64,000 nt of DNA from Geminicoccaceae bacterium (GTDB lineage Bacteria > Pseudomonadota > Alphaproteobacteria > Geminicoccales > Geminicoccaceae). Below the pieces are notes generated by a model. The model worked only from the letters and a program-made list of their open reading frames with translations, did no database searches and was not told the origin of the DNA. Positions within the stretch are counted from its first letter, which is position 1; the number at the start of each line of letters is the position of its first letter. The position numbers and the translations under genes are program-made. The stretch spans positions 959,501 to 1,023,500 of the forward strand of contig JACKIM010000001.1 of assembly GCA_020638465.1 (NCBI GenBank), written 5' to 3'. Shown piece after piece: positions 26,725 to 36,329 of this stretch.

Positions 26725-27881
26725 GATCCGCTATCCGACTTCAGCGAGGGTGTGTCCTCCGCCTGTTCGGTCCTGACCTCCATCCCCTCCTTCACGCGTA
26801 ACTGCCCCTGGACAATGACCTTCTGCCCCACATCCAGCCCTTCACGGACGGCCACGATGGCATCTCGCTGCGGACCGAGCTTGACGTTCTGGCGCTTGAC
26901 CTTGCTGTCATCGGTGACGAGCAGGACGTAGGAGCCCGACTGATCGGCCCCGACGGCCACCATCGGGATGGTCGGCACCTTCTGCGGGGAGGCTTCCTCG
27001 ATCTGGATGCGGACGGTCTGCCCGTCGGTCAGCATCTGGTTCGGATTGGGGAAGATCGCACGCACGATCTGACCGTCCGTCCGCGGATTGACCTTGACGT
27101 CGAAGAAATCGATCTTTCCCTGGTGCTCGTAGGGCTTGCCGTTGGCGAGGACCGCGGTGACCAGCAGCGGCGCGTCTCCGACCCGCTCGCGGGCATCCAG
27201 GAGCTGGCGCTGGGTGACCTCGAAATAGGCCTTGGCGGGATCGGACTTCACCACCGTCGCGAGAACACCCGAGTCCGCCCCGACAAGATTGCCGATGTCA
27301 TAGACCGAAAGGCCGACGCGCCCGTCGATGGGACTTTCGATGCGTGTGTAGGAAAGCTCGATCTCCGCCTGCCAGAGCTCCGCCTTCGCCATCTCGACCG
27401 ATGCCTTGGCCGTACCCTCGGCGGCGATCGCGGTATCGAGATCGGCCTGCGAGGTCGCATTGCGGCTGGCAAGGCTCTCCTGGCGCTTGAGGTCGATATT
27501 GGCCTTCTTCAGGTCGGCTTCGGCGGAAGCGAGCTGCGCCTTGCTCTGTTCGACGGCAGCCTCGTACTGCTCGGGCTCGATCAGGAACAGCAACTGGTCC
27601 TTCGTGACCTGATCGCCTTCCGCGAAGGCCACTTCACGCAGGAACCCCGTGACCCTCGCCCTGAGCTCGACCCGGAGATCGCCTTCAATCCGCCCCAGGA
27701 ACTCCGCGCGGTCCCCGAGTTCCCGCATCTTGACTTCGGCGACCTGGACGACAGGCCGCTGGTCCTGCCCCTGTTGCGCGCCATTGTCCTGCGCCCGAGA
27801 GTCACCGGCGCCCATGAGAAACACCAGCACCGTGCTGACTGCCGCAAGCTTGCGGCACAACAAGCCCGTTTTAGTCTTCAT
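26721..27881 (-). CDS. RND efflux periplasmic adaptor (AcrA/MexA-like)
   Basis: The 386-residue adaptor starts with a signal peptide (LAAVSTVLVFLMGAGDSRAQ). It then has the barrel-sandwich hybrid halves (VELRARVTGFLREVAFAEG and YTRIESPIDGRVGLSVYD), an intervening coiled-coil hairpin with Ala, Glu and Lys heptads, and a beta-barrel domain. It bridges pump and outer channel. ATG 27881 has CAGGAGAG upstream. It is the first gene of the three-gene efflux operon, so the operon promoter should be in 27882-28142. Confidence 0.93.
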   Translation of the reverse strand: MKTKTGLLCRKLAAVSTVLVFLMGAGDSRAQDNGAQQGQDQRPVVQVAEVKMRELGDRAEFLGRIEGDLRVELRARVTGFLREVAFAEGDQVTKDQLLFLIEPEQYEAAVEQSKAQLASAEADLKKANIDLKRQESLASRNATSQADLDTAIAAEGTAKASVEMAKAELWQAEIELSYTRIESPIDGRVGLSVYDIGNLVGADSGVLATVVKSDPAKAYFEVTQRQLLDARERVGDAPLLVTAVLANGKPYEHQGKIDFFDVKVNPRTDGQIVRAIFPNPNQMLTDGQTVRIQIEEASPQKVPTIPMVAVGADQSGSYVLLVTDDSKVKRQNVKLGPQRDAIVAVREGLDVGQKVIVQGQLRVKEGMEVRTEQAEDTPSLKSDSGS

Positions 27882-28142
27882 GAGGAGAACTCTCCTGTTT
27901 CGCCCGATAAACCCGGGTTCCGCCACCTCTCGAACCGGAAATTCCCGACTCAGTCATAGCCCGACTTTCAGGACTTCCGCCACTTCGAAACGACTGGTTG
28001 AAAGCACTATCGCACATCAGCGCGCCCTCGAATGCACGACGAATCAAGCCGGGGCAACAGCAAATTTTTCCCGCGGCGATCTGCGGCCGTGGTGGGAGGA
28101 TGTTCCGAAATGCAGCTCGCCGCAACACGATCCGGGATCGGA

Positions 28143-28901
28143 TCAGTTCCTCAGTTCGGCGATGAAATCATAAATGTCGCTCCGGTAGTGACCTCGCGTG
28201 AACTCGATCGGACGTCCGTTTCCCAGATAGGCCGTCCTGTCGATCTTGAGGACGGCCATGCCATCTTCAAGCTCCAGCAGCTCGGCATCGCGGGCCTCAA
28301 CGTTCACCGCGCTGATCCGCTGGATGGCGCGCACGGGAAGGCAATCGCGCTCCCGCAGAACCTCGTAAAGCGAATGTGCGACTTCATCGGGATCGGGAAG
28401 GATGTCGGTCGGCAACACGCTCACCTCGATCGCCATCGGCACACCGTCGGCACTGCGCAACCGGCGGAGACGTGCGACCTGTTGTCCCGGCGGAAGGCCG
28501 AGGGCCATCGCCTCGTCCGGATGTGGCAGATGCACGCCACTGCTGATGTTGATCGTGTTCGACCTGTAGCCGCGCATACTCATGTACTCGGTAAAGGAGG
28601 TGAGCGCCGAAAGGCGGTGCTCGACCTTCTCGGGTGCGGGACGCACAAACGAACCCGATCCGTGATGGCGTTCGATGACCTGCTCGTTGACGAGTTCCGC
28701 GACCGCCTTGCGGATCGTCACGCGGGAGACTTCCGCCATCGCTGCAAGTTCCCGTTCCGGCGGAAGTTGCAGGTCCTGCGGAAGACGGCCGTCGCGGATT
28801 GCGGCTCCTATGTACTTGCACAACTGGAGATAACGCGGCCCCTGACTGGCAACATACCACAGAGATGGTTTGAAGAAGGTCTCGAGATCGCTTCTGTCCA
28901 T
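28143..28901 (-). CDS. GntR family regulator with UTRA domain (NagR/DasR-like)
   Basis: The 252-residue protein has an N-terminal winged helix (LPPERELAAMAEVSRVTIRKAVAELV and GSGSFVRP; residues 30-95, cited in part) and a C-terminal UTRA ligand domain (YRSNTINISSGVHLPHPDEA to FTRGHYRSDIYDF). HutC-subfamily members of this build include NagR and DasR, which sense glucosamine-6-phosphate or N-acetylglucosamine-6-phosphate. It is divergent from nagA across an AT-rich region, so control of nagA by this protein is the natural inference. Confidence 0.88.
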   Translation of the reverse strand: MDRSDLETFFKPSLWYVASQGPRYLQLCKYIGAAIRDGRLPQDLQLPPERELAAMAEVSRVTIRKAVAELVNEQVIERHHGSGSFVRPAPEKVEHRLSALTSFTEYMSMRGYRSNTINISSGVHLPHPDEAMALGLPPGQQVARLRRLRSADGVPMAIEVSVLPTDILPDPDEVAHSLYEVLRERDCLPVRAIQRISAVNVEARDAELLELEDGMAVLKIDRTAYLGNGRPIEFTRGHYRSDIYDFIAELRN

Positions 28902-29217
28902 CGGGAATCCGTTTGCATGCCTCTATAATACCAACATAGAACCTATTATGATAAAATTCCATAGAATAAATATTGCAAGATTGAATATTTTATCCATATG
29001 TTCCATGTATTTTGGATATACATATATCATGTCGAAAATTCTTGGTATGTCATGGTTTCATATGGATATGACATTGGTATTGATTTTTGTATTGTACTGG
29101 TCCTATTAGCTGGTTCCACCGCACGGGTCGTCCGACGACGCATCCAGGTGGTTGGACCAACGGTCGCCGACCCGCCCCGACGGTCCGGTTCAAGCACGTC
29201 AAAAGGGGCGAAGGCCG
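28902..29217. promoter_or_regulatory. AT-rich divergent control region between GntR regulator and nagA
   Basis: Much of this 316-base stretch is far more AT-rich than the flanking genes. It contains three copies of TTGGTAT: one inverted at 28928-28934 (ATACCAA) and two direct at 29042-29048 and 29074-29080, 32 bases apart. These are candidate operators for the adjacent regulator. A short open frame across it looks random and has no ribosome binding site. Confidence 0.5.
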
Positions 29218-30393
29218 ATGACAGTTGTTCCTCAGGCGCTGATGGAAGCGCGCGACTGGTGGTGCGTTCCGACCGCCCTTTTCGACGGCGTCGACCTGCG
29301 ACGGGGCGCTGCGCTGCGCTTCGTCGACGGTGTGGCCCGCGACATCGCCGATGCCTCCTCGCTCGCGGCCTCGGCGATCAGACACGATGTAAATGGCACC
29401 GTCACGCCTGGACTTTTCGACCTCCAGATCAATGGCGGTGGCGGTACGCTGCTCAATATCGACGGTTCGCCGGAAGGTCTCCGCAATGTGGCACAAGCCC
29501 ACCGCCGCCTCGGAACGGCATTCTGGCTGCCGACCGTCATCACCGACGCGCCGGAGCGGATCGAGGCCGTGGCCCGCGGGGTCATGGAGGTGGGGGAACG
29601 CTTCGGTGTGCGCGGTATCCACATCGAAGGACCCCATCTCAATCCGGCGCGTCGGGGTACGCATGCTGAGCGGTTCATCCGTCCGCTTGACGACCGTACC
29701 CGCGACCTGCTGCGGCTCCTGCGCCGGCACGATGTGCGCGTTCTCCTGACACTCGCACCGGAGATGGTGGCGGCCGGCGACATTGCCGAACTGGTGCCCA
29801 TGGGCGTCAAGGTATCGATCGGTCATTCGGATGCCGATTCCGCCACCGCCCGCCGCGCGCTCGACGAAGGGGCCTGCTCCTTCACGCATCTCTACAACGC
29901 CATGTCACCCATGACCGGGAGGGAACCCGGCGTGATCGGAACGGCCATCAACAGCGCGGCCTATTGCGGGATCATCTGCGATGGAATCCACGTGGCCGAC
30001 GACATGGTCGGCCTCGCGGTGCGCGCGCGGCCCGTCGCCGACCGGATGGTGCTGGTCTCGGACGCCATGCCGACGGTGGGCGGTCCCCCGTCGTTCGACC
30101 TCTACGGCCGCACGATTCACGTGCAGGAAGGACGCCTGGTCAATGCCGAGGGAGCTCTGGCGGGCGCACACGTCTCCCTGCTCGAATGCGTGCAGCGCAT
30201 GGTCCACGTCGTCGGATGCGATGTGGAGGAAGTACTGCGCATGGCCTGGACCAATCCCTGCCGCCTGCTCGACATCCCCGAACGGATCGACATCCGCAAG
30301 CTGGCCGTGACCGATTTCATGCTGCTCGGCAACGATCTGGCGCTCACCGGTTTTCTCGGCGACCAGCCGGAGCCTGGCACTCCGGGCGACTGA
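29218..30393 (+). CDS. nagA: N-acetylglucosamine-6-phosphate deacetylase
   Basis: This enzyme removes the acetyl group from N-acetylglucosamine-6-phosphate in amino-sugar catabolism and cell-wall recycling. The 391-residue amidohydrolase shows TPGLFDLQINGGGGTLL (first metal-ligand region), GIHIEGPHLNPARRGTHA, the metal His in KVSIGHSDAD and FTHLYNAMSPMTGREPG, and the catalytic Asp in VLVSDAMPTVGG. The ATG at 29218, with AAAAGGGG upstream, is used rather than an upstream ATG in the intergenic region. No nagB or transporter gene is adjacent; an unrelated SDR gene is convergent downstream. Confidence 0.93.
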   Translation: MTVVPQALMEARDWWCVPTALFDGVDLRRGAALRFVDGVARDIADASSLAASAIRHDVNGTVTPGLFDLQINGGGGTLLNIDGSPEGLRNVAQAHRRLGTAFWLPTVITDAPERIEAVARGVMEVGERFGVRGIHIEGPHLNPARRGTHAERFIRPLDDRTRDLLRLLRRHDVRVLLTLAPEMVAAGDIAELVPMGVKVSIGHSDADSATARRALDEGACSFTHLYNAMSPMTGREPGVIGTAINSAAYCGIICDGIHVADDMVGLAVRARPVADRMVLVSDAMPTVGGPPSFDLYGRTIHVQEGRLVNAEGALAGAHVSLLECVQRMVHVVGCDVEEVLRMAWTNPCRLLDIPERIDIRKLAVTDFMLLGNDLALTGFLGDQPEPGTPGD

Positions 30394-30402
30394 AACGGAG
30401 GA

Positions 30403-31086
30403 TCAGGACCGTTCCGCGGCCAGAAGTTCCAGCACTTTCGCTGCGGCTTCCCGCGGATGCGGCCGGGCATCGTCAGCGTCGCCCGGATAGGCGGCCCGTC
30501 GCAGCCGGGTGGCCATCGGACCCGGATCCAGCCACTTTACCCTGATGGCAGTTTTCTCGACCTCGGCAGCATAGGCCGAGGCGATCGCCGCCAGAGCGTT
30601 CTTGCTCGCGGCGTAGGCAGCCCAGAACGGCCGCTGGCTCGTCGCATTGCCGTCGGAGAGAAACACCAGCCGCGCCCCGTCGCTCAATCGGAACAGGGGA
30701 TCGAGGCTGCGGATCAGCCTTTGCGCCGAAAGGGCATTGACCGCCATCACCCGCGCCAGGGTGGCGGGATCGAGCTGGGCCGTCGGAGTGAGCGGCCCGA
30801 GTTCGGCGGCGCAATGGACGAACCCGTCGAGCCGACCGAACCGCTGACCGATCGACAGCCCCAGCCGGTCAATGGAATCGCCGTCGAGGACATCGAGCGG
30901 CAGCAGGGTGACATCAAGCCCGTCGGCCCGCATCTCGTCGTCAAGCTCTTCAAGCGCCGCCTTGGTCCGCGCAAGCGCGATGATCCGCGCTCCAGCGCGG
31001 GTTGCGGCAGCGGCTACGGCCCGGCCAAGCCCGCGGCTGGCGCCGGTGACCAGCACGACGCGGCCCTTGAGCGATGATGATGACAT
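30403..31086 (-). CDS. Short-chain dehydrogenase/reductase
   Basis: The 227-residue SDR has the cofactor motif VLVTGASRGLGRAVAAAA (residue 11), an NNAG-equivalent region VHCAAELG and the catalytic YxxxK in YAASKNALAAIAS (around residue 155). The substrate is unknown. It follows purF by three bases, an arrangement recurrent in alphaproteobacteria, and is probably cotranscribed with radA, cvpA and purF. Confidence 0.88.
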   Translation of the reverse strand: MSSSSLKGRVVLVTGASRGLGRAVAAAATRAGARIIALARTKAALEELDDEMRADGLDVTLLPLDVLDGDSIDRLGLSIGQRFGRLDGFVHCAAELGPLTPTAQLDPATLARVMAVNALSAQRLIRSLDPLFRLSDGARLVFLSDGNATSQRPFWAAYAASKNALAAIASAYAAEVEKTAIRVKWLDPGPMATRLRRAAYPGDADDARPHPREAAAKVLELLAAERS

Positions 31087-31089
31087 GAT

Positions 31090-32562
31090 CTAGTTGCCCT
31101 CAAGCATGAAGGTGAGTTTCGGCCGGGCATCGCCGCCATCATGATCGCGCAACGCCGTCGGATAGTCTCCCGAAAAGCAGGCATCGCAGAATTGCGGCGA
31201 TCCCTGGTTGCGTTGGGCCTCGCCCACAGCCCGGTAAAGTCCGTCGAGCGAAACGAATGCGAGGCTGTCCACGCCGATCAGCGTCTTCATCTCCTCAATG
31301 CTGTGGCTGAACGCGAGCAACTGGCTGCGTTCGGGTGTATCCACACCGTAAAAGCAGGAATGCATGGTCGGAGGGCTGGCGATGCGCATGTGTACCGCGG
31401 TGGCGCCCGCCGCCCGGACCATGGCGACAATCTTGGTCGAGGTGGTACCGCGCACGATGCTGTCGTCGACGAGGACGACCGACTTGCCTTCCAGGGTGGC
31501 CCGGTTGGCATTGTGTTTCAGACGTACCCCGAGATGGCGGATGGTGTCGGTCGGCTCGATGAACGTGCGGCCGACATAGTGGTTGCGAATGATGCCGAGC
31601 TCGAAGGGCCTGCCCGCCTCCTGGGCATAGCCGATGGCTGCCGGCACGCCGCTGTCCGGTACGGGAACCACGACATCCGCATCGGCAGGTGCCTCTCGCG
31701 CCAGTTCGATGCCGATACGCTTGCGCACCTCGTAGACGCCCCGCCCTTCCATCACGCTGTCGGGGCGGGCGAAGTAGACATATTCGAAGACGCAGAAACG
31801 CTGCGGGACGGCACGGAACGGATGGATCGATCTCACGCCGTCGCCATTGACGATGACGATCTCGCCGGGCTCGATCTCCCGCACGGTCTCCGCTCCGAGA
31901 ATGTCGAGCGCACAGGTCTCCGATGCGAGGATGTGCGCGTCACCCAGCCGGCCGAGCACGAGCGGCCGCACACCCAGCGGATCGCGCGCGCCGACGATGC
32001 CGTCGTCCATCAGCGCGACCAGCGAATAGGCCCCCTCGACCTGGCCCAGTGCATCGACGATACGGTCGATGGTGCTGGTCTTGTGCGAACGGGCGATCAG
32101 GTGGACGATGACCTCGGTGTCGGTCGTGGACTGGAAGATGCATCCCCGGTTGACCAGTTCGCGCCGCAGCGTGAGCGCGTTGGTCAGGTTGCCGTTATGG
32201 GCGATCGCCATCCCGCCGAACACGAAGTCGGCGAACAGCGGCTGAACGTTGCGCAGCATGCTTTCGCCGGTCGTCGCATAGCGCGTGTGGCCGATGGCGG
32301 CATGCCCCTTGAGCTGGTCGACCACGCTCCTGCGCGAAAAACTGTCGCCGATGAGGCCCGTTGCCCTGTGGCTGTGGAAATGGCGCCCATCGAAGGAGAC
32401 GATGCCTGCCGCTTCCTGACCGCGGTGCTGCAGGGCGTGCAGGCCCAGCACGGCATGCGCGGCAGCGTCCTCGTGATTGAACAGGGCGAAGACACCGCAC
32501 TCTTCCTTGAGCTTGTCATCGTCGTCGGTCCTGCCAGACGAAGAGAACGGGAAACTGGCCAT
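31090..32562 (-). CDS. purF: Amidophosphoribosyltransferase
   Basis: This enzyme performs the first committed step of purine synthesis, converting PRPP and glutamine to phosphoribosylamine. The 490-residue protein has an N-terminal propeptide (MASFPFSSSGRTDDDDKLKE) before the nucleophile Cys in ECGVFALF, so it resembles the processed Bacillus-type enzyme. The PRPP loop is VVLVDDSIVRGTTSTKI. A region near the C terminus, CDACFSGDYPTAL, resembles the iron-sulfur ligand area. ATG 32562 has a good GAAGGAG site. It is feedback-regulated by purine nucleotides in known homologues. Confidence 0.95.
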   Translation of the reverse strand: MASFPFSSSGRTDDDDKLKEECGVFALFNHEDAAAHAVLGLHALQHRGQEAAGIVSFDGRHFHSHRATGLIGDSFSRRSVVDQLKGHAAIGHTRYATTGESMLRNVQPLFADFVFGGMAIAHNGNLTNALTLRRELVNRGCIFQSTTDTEVIVHLIARSHKTSTIDRIVDALGQVEGAYSLVALMDDGIVGARDPLGVRPLVLGRLGDAHILASETCALDILGAETVREIEPGEIVIVNGDGVRSIHPFRAVPQRFCVFEYVYFARPDSVMEGRGVYEVRKRIGIELAREAPADADVVVPVPDSGVPAAIGYAQEAGRPFELGIIRNHYVGRTFIEPTDTIRHLGVRLKHNANRATLEGKSVVLVDDSIVRGTTSTKIVAMVRAAGATAVHMRIASPPTMHSCFYGVDTPERSQLLAFSHSIEEMKTLIGVDSLAFVSLDGLYRAVGEAQRNQGSPQFCDACFSGDYPTALRDHDGGDARPKLTFMLEGN

Positions 32563-32638
32563 CGATACTCCTTCGGCGGCGTCACGGTATGGCTGGCACC
32601 CTTGTCCCCGGATCGAAGCATTTCGACCGGCAGGACAT

Positions 32639-33220
32639 CTAGTTCGCCGGCAAGCCGGTTCCGGTAGTACCGGTTCCGGAATCGCGGGCACGTTCGAGAG
32701 TCGTGTTCACGGCTTCCTGTGAGCGAGCCATCAGGTCGTCGGGAACGTATTGTGCCAGCCAGGCGGTACCTTCCTCCACCTGTGGCAGGGTTCGCGCGCC
32801 TGTTACCCAATCGGGAAACTGCTCGCGCGGCATCAGTTCCGTTGCCACGAGATATCCCGCACAGACAATGAGCGCACCCCGGGCGAAACCGAAGACGAGC
32901 CCGAGCAACCGGTCGATCGGCCCCAGCGCACTGCGGGAAATGGCATTGGCAATGGCACCGCCGATGAGCTTGAATACGACCAGCGGAATGAAGAACACGA
33001 GAAAACCGGTGCCGATATCGGCAATGAGATCGTTATGGACGGCATCCAGCACCATCGGGCGAAACTGACTGAAAGCATAGGATGCTACGGCCAGCGCACC
33101 GATCCAGCTCGCGAGGTTGAAGATCTCGCGGACGCCGCCGCGCATCAGCGACAGCAGGGCCGATGTTCCGACAATCAGGATCACACCGACATCGAAGATG
33201 GTCAAACCCAGATCATTCAT
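32639..33220 (-). CDS. cvpA: CvpA family membrane protein
   Basis: The 193-residue protein has four likely membrane helices starting LTIFDVGVILIVGTSALLSL, followed by the family pattern MRGGVREIFNLASWIGA and a conserved second half GPIDRLLGLVFGFARGALIV. CvpA proteins are required for colicin V production in E. coli and support envelope integrity and bile-salt tolerance. It sits 76 bases upstream of purF, its usual neighbour, and downstream of radA. Confidence 0.92.
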   Translation of the reverse strand: MNDLGLTIFDVGVILIVGTSALLSLMRGGVREIFNLASWIGALAVASYAFSQFRPMVLDAVHNDLIADIGTGFLVFFIPLVVFKLIGGAIANAISRSALGPIDRLLGLVFGFARGALIVCAGYLVATELMPREQFPDWVTGARTLPQVEEGTAWLAQYVPDDLMARSQEAVNTTLERARDSGTGTTGTGLPAN

Positions 33221-33300
33221 GAACCGTCCGCTTCTCTTGCCACGTTCATACCCAACCGTTCTGGCCCAACCGTTCTGGCGACTTTCGCCATCCGGTCCGC

Positions 33301-34668
33301 TCAGACGAGGTCGACAAGGCCGTTCAGTCGGGACAATTCCACCTGGTCGATGGGTCCCCTTGCGCCTTCATCACCGCGCCTGGGCGTGATCGCCCGGCCA
33401 AACCCCAGCTTTTCGGCCTCCCTGAGACGGGAGTCCCGCCGGCTCACGGGTCTGACCTCGCCAGCCAGGCCGACTTCGCCGAACAACACCGTATCCGCCC
33501 TGACCGGCCGGTCGACCAGTGACGAAACCAGCGCTGCCGCGACTGCGAGATCGGCCGCAGGTTCCTGCACCCGCATTCCGCCAGCGACGTTGAGATAGAC
33601 GTCGCGACCGCTCATCACAAGTCCGCATCGCGTTTCCAGCACAGCCAGAAGCATTGCCAGGCGGTTGCTGTCCCAACCGACCACCGCCCGCCTGGGAGTG
33701 GCGAGAGGGCTCGGCGCGACCAGCGCCTGTATCTCGACGAGGATCGGCCGGCTGCCCTCGATGCCGGCGAAGACGACGGTTCCGGCCACCGCCTCCTCGC
33801 GGGCGCCAAGGAACAATGCCGAGGGATTGCCCACCGGAACCAGCCCGGCCTCGCGCATCTCGAAGACGCCAATCTCGTTGGCGGGTCCGAAACGGTTCTT
33901 CACGGCCCGCAGGATGCGGAACTGAAGACTGCTCTCGCCCTCGAAGTAAAGGACGGTGTCGACCATGTGCTCCAGCACGCGCGGTCCGGCAATCTGCCCG
34001 TCCTTGGTCACGTGCCCGATCAGCAGCAATGCCATGGCATGCCGCTTGGCGAACTGGATCAGCCGCTGCGAAGCGGCGCGCAGCTGGCTCACCGTGCCCG
34101 GTGCGCTTTCGATCTCGCCGACATGCATGGTCTGGATCGAATCGATCACCAGCAGTGCCGGCATGGCTTCGCCGCGGATCGCACCCAGCACTTCCTCAAC
34201 CGAACCCGAAGCCGCCAGCTCCAGCCCCGACGCATTGCTGCCGTCGATACCGAGTCGGGTCGCGCGCAGGCGGATCTGCGCGATCGATTCCTCGCCACTG
34301 ATATAGACGACACGATGCCCGGCCATCGCGAGAGCGGCAGCGGCCTGGAGCGTCAGCGTGGACTTGCCGATGCCCGGATCTCCGCCCAGCAACATCGCCG
34401 AGCCCGGAACGACGCCGCCGCCCAGCGCACGATCCAGTTCATCGATGCCCGTCGACAGTCTCGGTGCCGGCCGGTCCTCGCCCGACAACCCGACCAGTTC
34501 GAGCATGCCGGCGCGCCGGCGCGTCCGGTCGGCCTCCTTGCGCGTCGCCGCCTCGACGATCTCCTCCACCAGCGTGTTCCACCCGCCGCAGCCGTCGCAG
34601 CGCCCCGCCCAGCGCGGATGCACCTGTCCGCAGTTCTGGCAGACGAACATGCGATGCTGCTTGGCCAT
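33301..34668 (-). CDS. radA: DNA repair protein RadA
   Basis: RadA is a hexameric helicase that drives branch migration during recombination. The 455-residue protein begins with a four-Cys zinc finger (CQNCGQVHPRWAGRCDGCG), then the RecA-like core with Walker A GGDPGIGKSTLTL (around residue 95), the family-specific KNRFG motif (VKNRFGPANEIGVF, around residue 255) and a C-terminal Lon-type S16-like domain (LAVAAALVSSLVDRPV). ATG 34668 gives the standard MAKQ start; a TTG nine codons upstream is less likely. Confidence 0.95.
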   Translation of the reverse strand: MAKQHRMFVCQNCGQVHPRWAGRCDGCGGWNTLVEEIVEAATRKEADRTRRRAGMLELVGLSGEDRPAPRLSTGIDELDRALGGGVVPGSAMLLGGDPGIGKSTLTLQAAAALAMAGHRVVYISGEESIAQIRLRATRLGIDGSNASGLELAASGSVEEVLGAIRGEAMPALLVIDSIQTMHVGEIESAPGTVSQLRAASQRLIQFAKRHAMALLLIGHVTKDGQIAGPRVLEHMVDTVLYFEGESSLQFRILRAVKNRFGPANEIGVFEMREAGLVPVGNPSALFLGAREEAVAGTVVFAGIEGSRPILVEIQALVAPSPLATPRRAVVGWDSNRLAMLLAVLETRCGLVMSGRDVYLNVAGGMRVQEPAADLAVAAALVSSLVDRPVRADTVLFGEVGLAGEVRPVSRRDSRLREAEKLGFGRAITPRRGDEGARGPIDQVELSRLNGLVDLV

Positions 34669-34846
34669 GAGTGCCGATCCGCTGGTGGTGGACAAGGGTT
34701 GACGAACCGCGACCTATAGCAGATCGAACCGCATGTGAAGCAACCGATGGTTGGCGACAATCCCGAACTCACACCCTTGACAATCCACATCCGGCAAACT
34801 GACAAACTGATTGCAGGATTTCGCCGTTCACCGGAAGGTCGGTAAC

Positions 34847-35644
34847 ATGAAGCATCGTCGTCTCGTGGCCTTCGCCGCGGCCTTCCTCGTGCTGTGCGCC
34901 GGCCTGCTGCCCGCGCGTGCGCAGGAACCGGCGCTGGTGGCCGCGGCTTCGAGCCTGCAGTATGCCCTGGCCGGGCTGGCCACGGCCTTTGCCGCACAAG
35001 GGCATCCGGCGCCACGGCTCGTCTTCGGCTCGTCGGGCAATATCAGCCAGCAGATCGCCCATTCGGCACCCTTCGAACTGTTCATGGCGGCCGATGAAAA
35101 CTACATCGCGGATCTGCATGAACGGGACCTGGTCGACCGGCGCGGCACGGTCTACGGGCTGGGCCGGCTCGCCATCTTTGCCGTCAGCGGGTCGCCCGTC
35201 GCGGTTGACAGCAATCTCGATGGCCTCGCCCGGTCCTTGAAGGACGGCCGGCTGCGCAAGCTGGCGATCGCCAATCCCGAACTGGCACCCTACGGACGGG
35301 CCGCGATGGAAGCGCTCGACGCCACCGCCCTGACCGACCATGTCCGCGATCTGCTGGTTTATGGCGAAAATGTGGCCCAGGCGGCACAATTCGCCGCCAG
35401 CGGCTCCGTGGATGCCGGTTTGATCGCCGCCAGCCTCGCCACCAGCCCGGCGATGCGCGGGACCGGCAGCTTTGCCATCGTCGACGAGGCCCTGTACGCC
35501 CCGATCCGCCAGGCCATGGTCCTGACGCGCAATGCCGGCGACGAGGCCGAGGCCTTCTTCGCCTTCGTCCTGGGCGACGAGGGTCGCGCCATCCTCGAAC
35601 AAAACGGTTTCGGCGTACCCGGTGCTGCTGCCGATGGCGGCTGA
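34847..35644 (+). CDS. modA: Molybdate ABC transporter substrate-binding protein
   Basis: The 265-residue periplasmic protein starts with a signal peptide cut after LLPARAQ. It shows the ModA pattern LVAAASSLQYALAGLATAFA, VFGSSGNISQQIAHSAPFE and LFMAADENYIADL, whose Ser and backbone groups bind the oxyanion. The start at 34847 is chosen because it begins the signal peptide. It heads a modABC operon; no ModE regulator or molybdenum riboswitch was recognised in the 178-base divergent region with radA. Confidence 0.9.
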   Translation: MKHRRLVAFAAAFLVLCAGLLPARAQEPALVAAASSLQYALAGLATAFAAQGHPAPRLVFGSSGNISQQIAHSAPFELFMAADENYIADLHERDLVDRRGTVYGLGRLAIFAVSGSPVAVDSNLDGLARSLKDGRLRKLAIANPELAPYGRAAMEALDATALTDHVRDLLVYGENVAQAAQFAASGSVDAGLIAASLATSPAMRGTGSFAIVDEALYAPIRQAMVLTRNAGDEAEAFFAFVLGDEGRAILEQNGFGVPGAAADGG

Positions 35645-35660
35645 CGGCGGCTCTTCCCTG

Positions 35661-36329
35661 ATGGACTGGCAGGCGCTCGTCCTGTCGCTTGAACTGGCGA
35701 TACTCACCACCCTGATATTGTTGCCGGTTGGCCTGCTCTGTGGCCGGGCGCTCGCCTACGGGCGCTTCCGGGGCCGCGCGCTGGTCGAGGCCCTCATCCT
35801 CCTGCCCCTCGTCATGCCTCCCACGGTCCTGGGCTTCTACCTGCTCACCGGTCTTGCCGCCACCGGCCCTGCCGGTCGACTGTGGCAGGCGCTCACCGGC
35901 GGTACCCTCGCCTTCAGCTTTTCCGGCCTCGTGCTCGCCTCGGTCATCGTCAATCTCCCTTTTGCGATCCAGCCGGCACAAAACGCGTTCGAAGCCATCC
36001 CCCGCGATCTGCGCGAAGCGGCCGCCTGCTGCGGCATGTCACCGCTGCAGGCCGTCCGGCGTGTCGAATTGCCTCTGGCCTGGCCCGGCATCCTGACCGG
36101 ACTGATCATGAGCTTCGCCCATACGCTGGGCGAGTTCGGCGTCGTGCTGATGGTCGGCGGCAGCATTCCCGGCGAGACCCGCACGCTGGCCATCGCCATC
36201 TACGACCGCACCCAGGCCCTCGACATGCGGGCCGCAGGAACCATGGCCACGGCGCTGATGCTGATCTCGATCCTCACCGTCTCGACCACCCTCCTGCTTT
36301 CGCGCCGCAACCGCCGCCGACATGTCTGA
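35661..36329 (+). CDS. modB: Molybdate ABC transporter permease
   Basis: The 222-residue inner-membrane protein has five to six helices and the EAA docking loop DLREAAACCGMSPLQAVRRV (around residue 120). The later stretch FAHTLGEFGVVLMVGGSIPG is very typical of ModB. The ATG at 35661 lies 16 bases after modA; an ATG at 35634 overlapping modA is an alternative, since neither has a strong ribosome binding site. Confidence 0.9.
   Translation: MDWQALVLSLELAILTTLILLPVGLLCGRALAYGRFRGRALVEALILLPLVMPPTVLGFYLLTGLAATGPAGRLWQALTGGTLAFSFSGLVLASVIVNLPFAIQPAQNAFEAIPRDLREAAACCGMSPLQAVRRVELPLAWPGILTGLIMSFAHTLGEFGVVLMVGGSIPGETRTLAIAIYDRTQALDMRAAGTMATALMLISILTVSTTLLLSRRNRRRHV

Noticed and set aside
28870..29109. 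79-codon open frame in the nagA upstream region
   Set aside because: It lies in AT-rich control DNA, starts inside the GntR gene, has no ribosome binding site and reads as random hydrophobic sequence.
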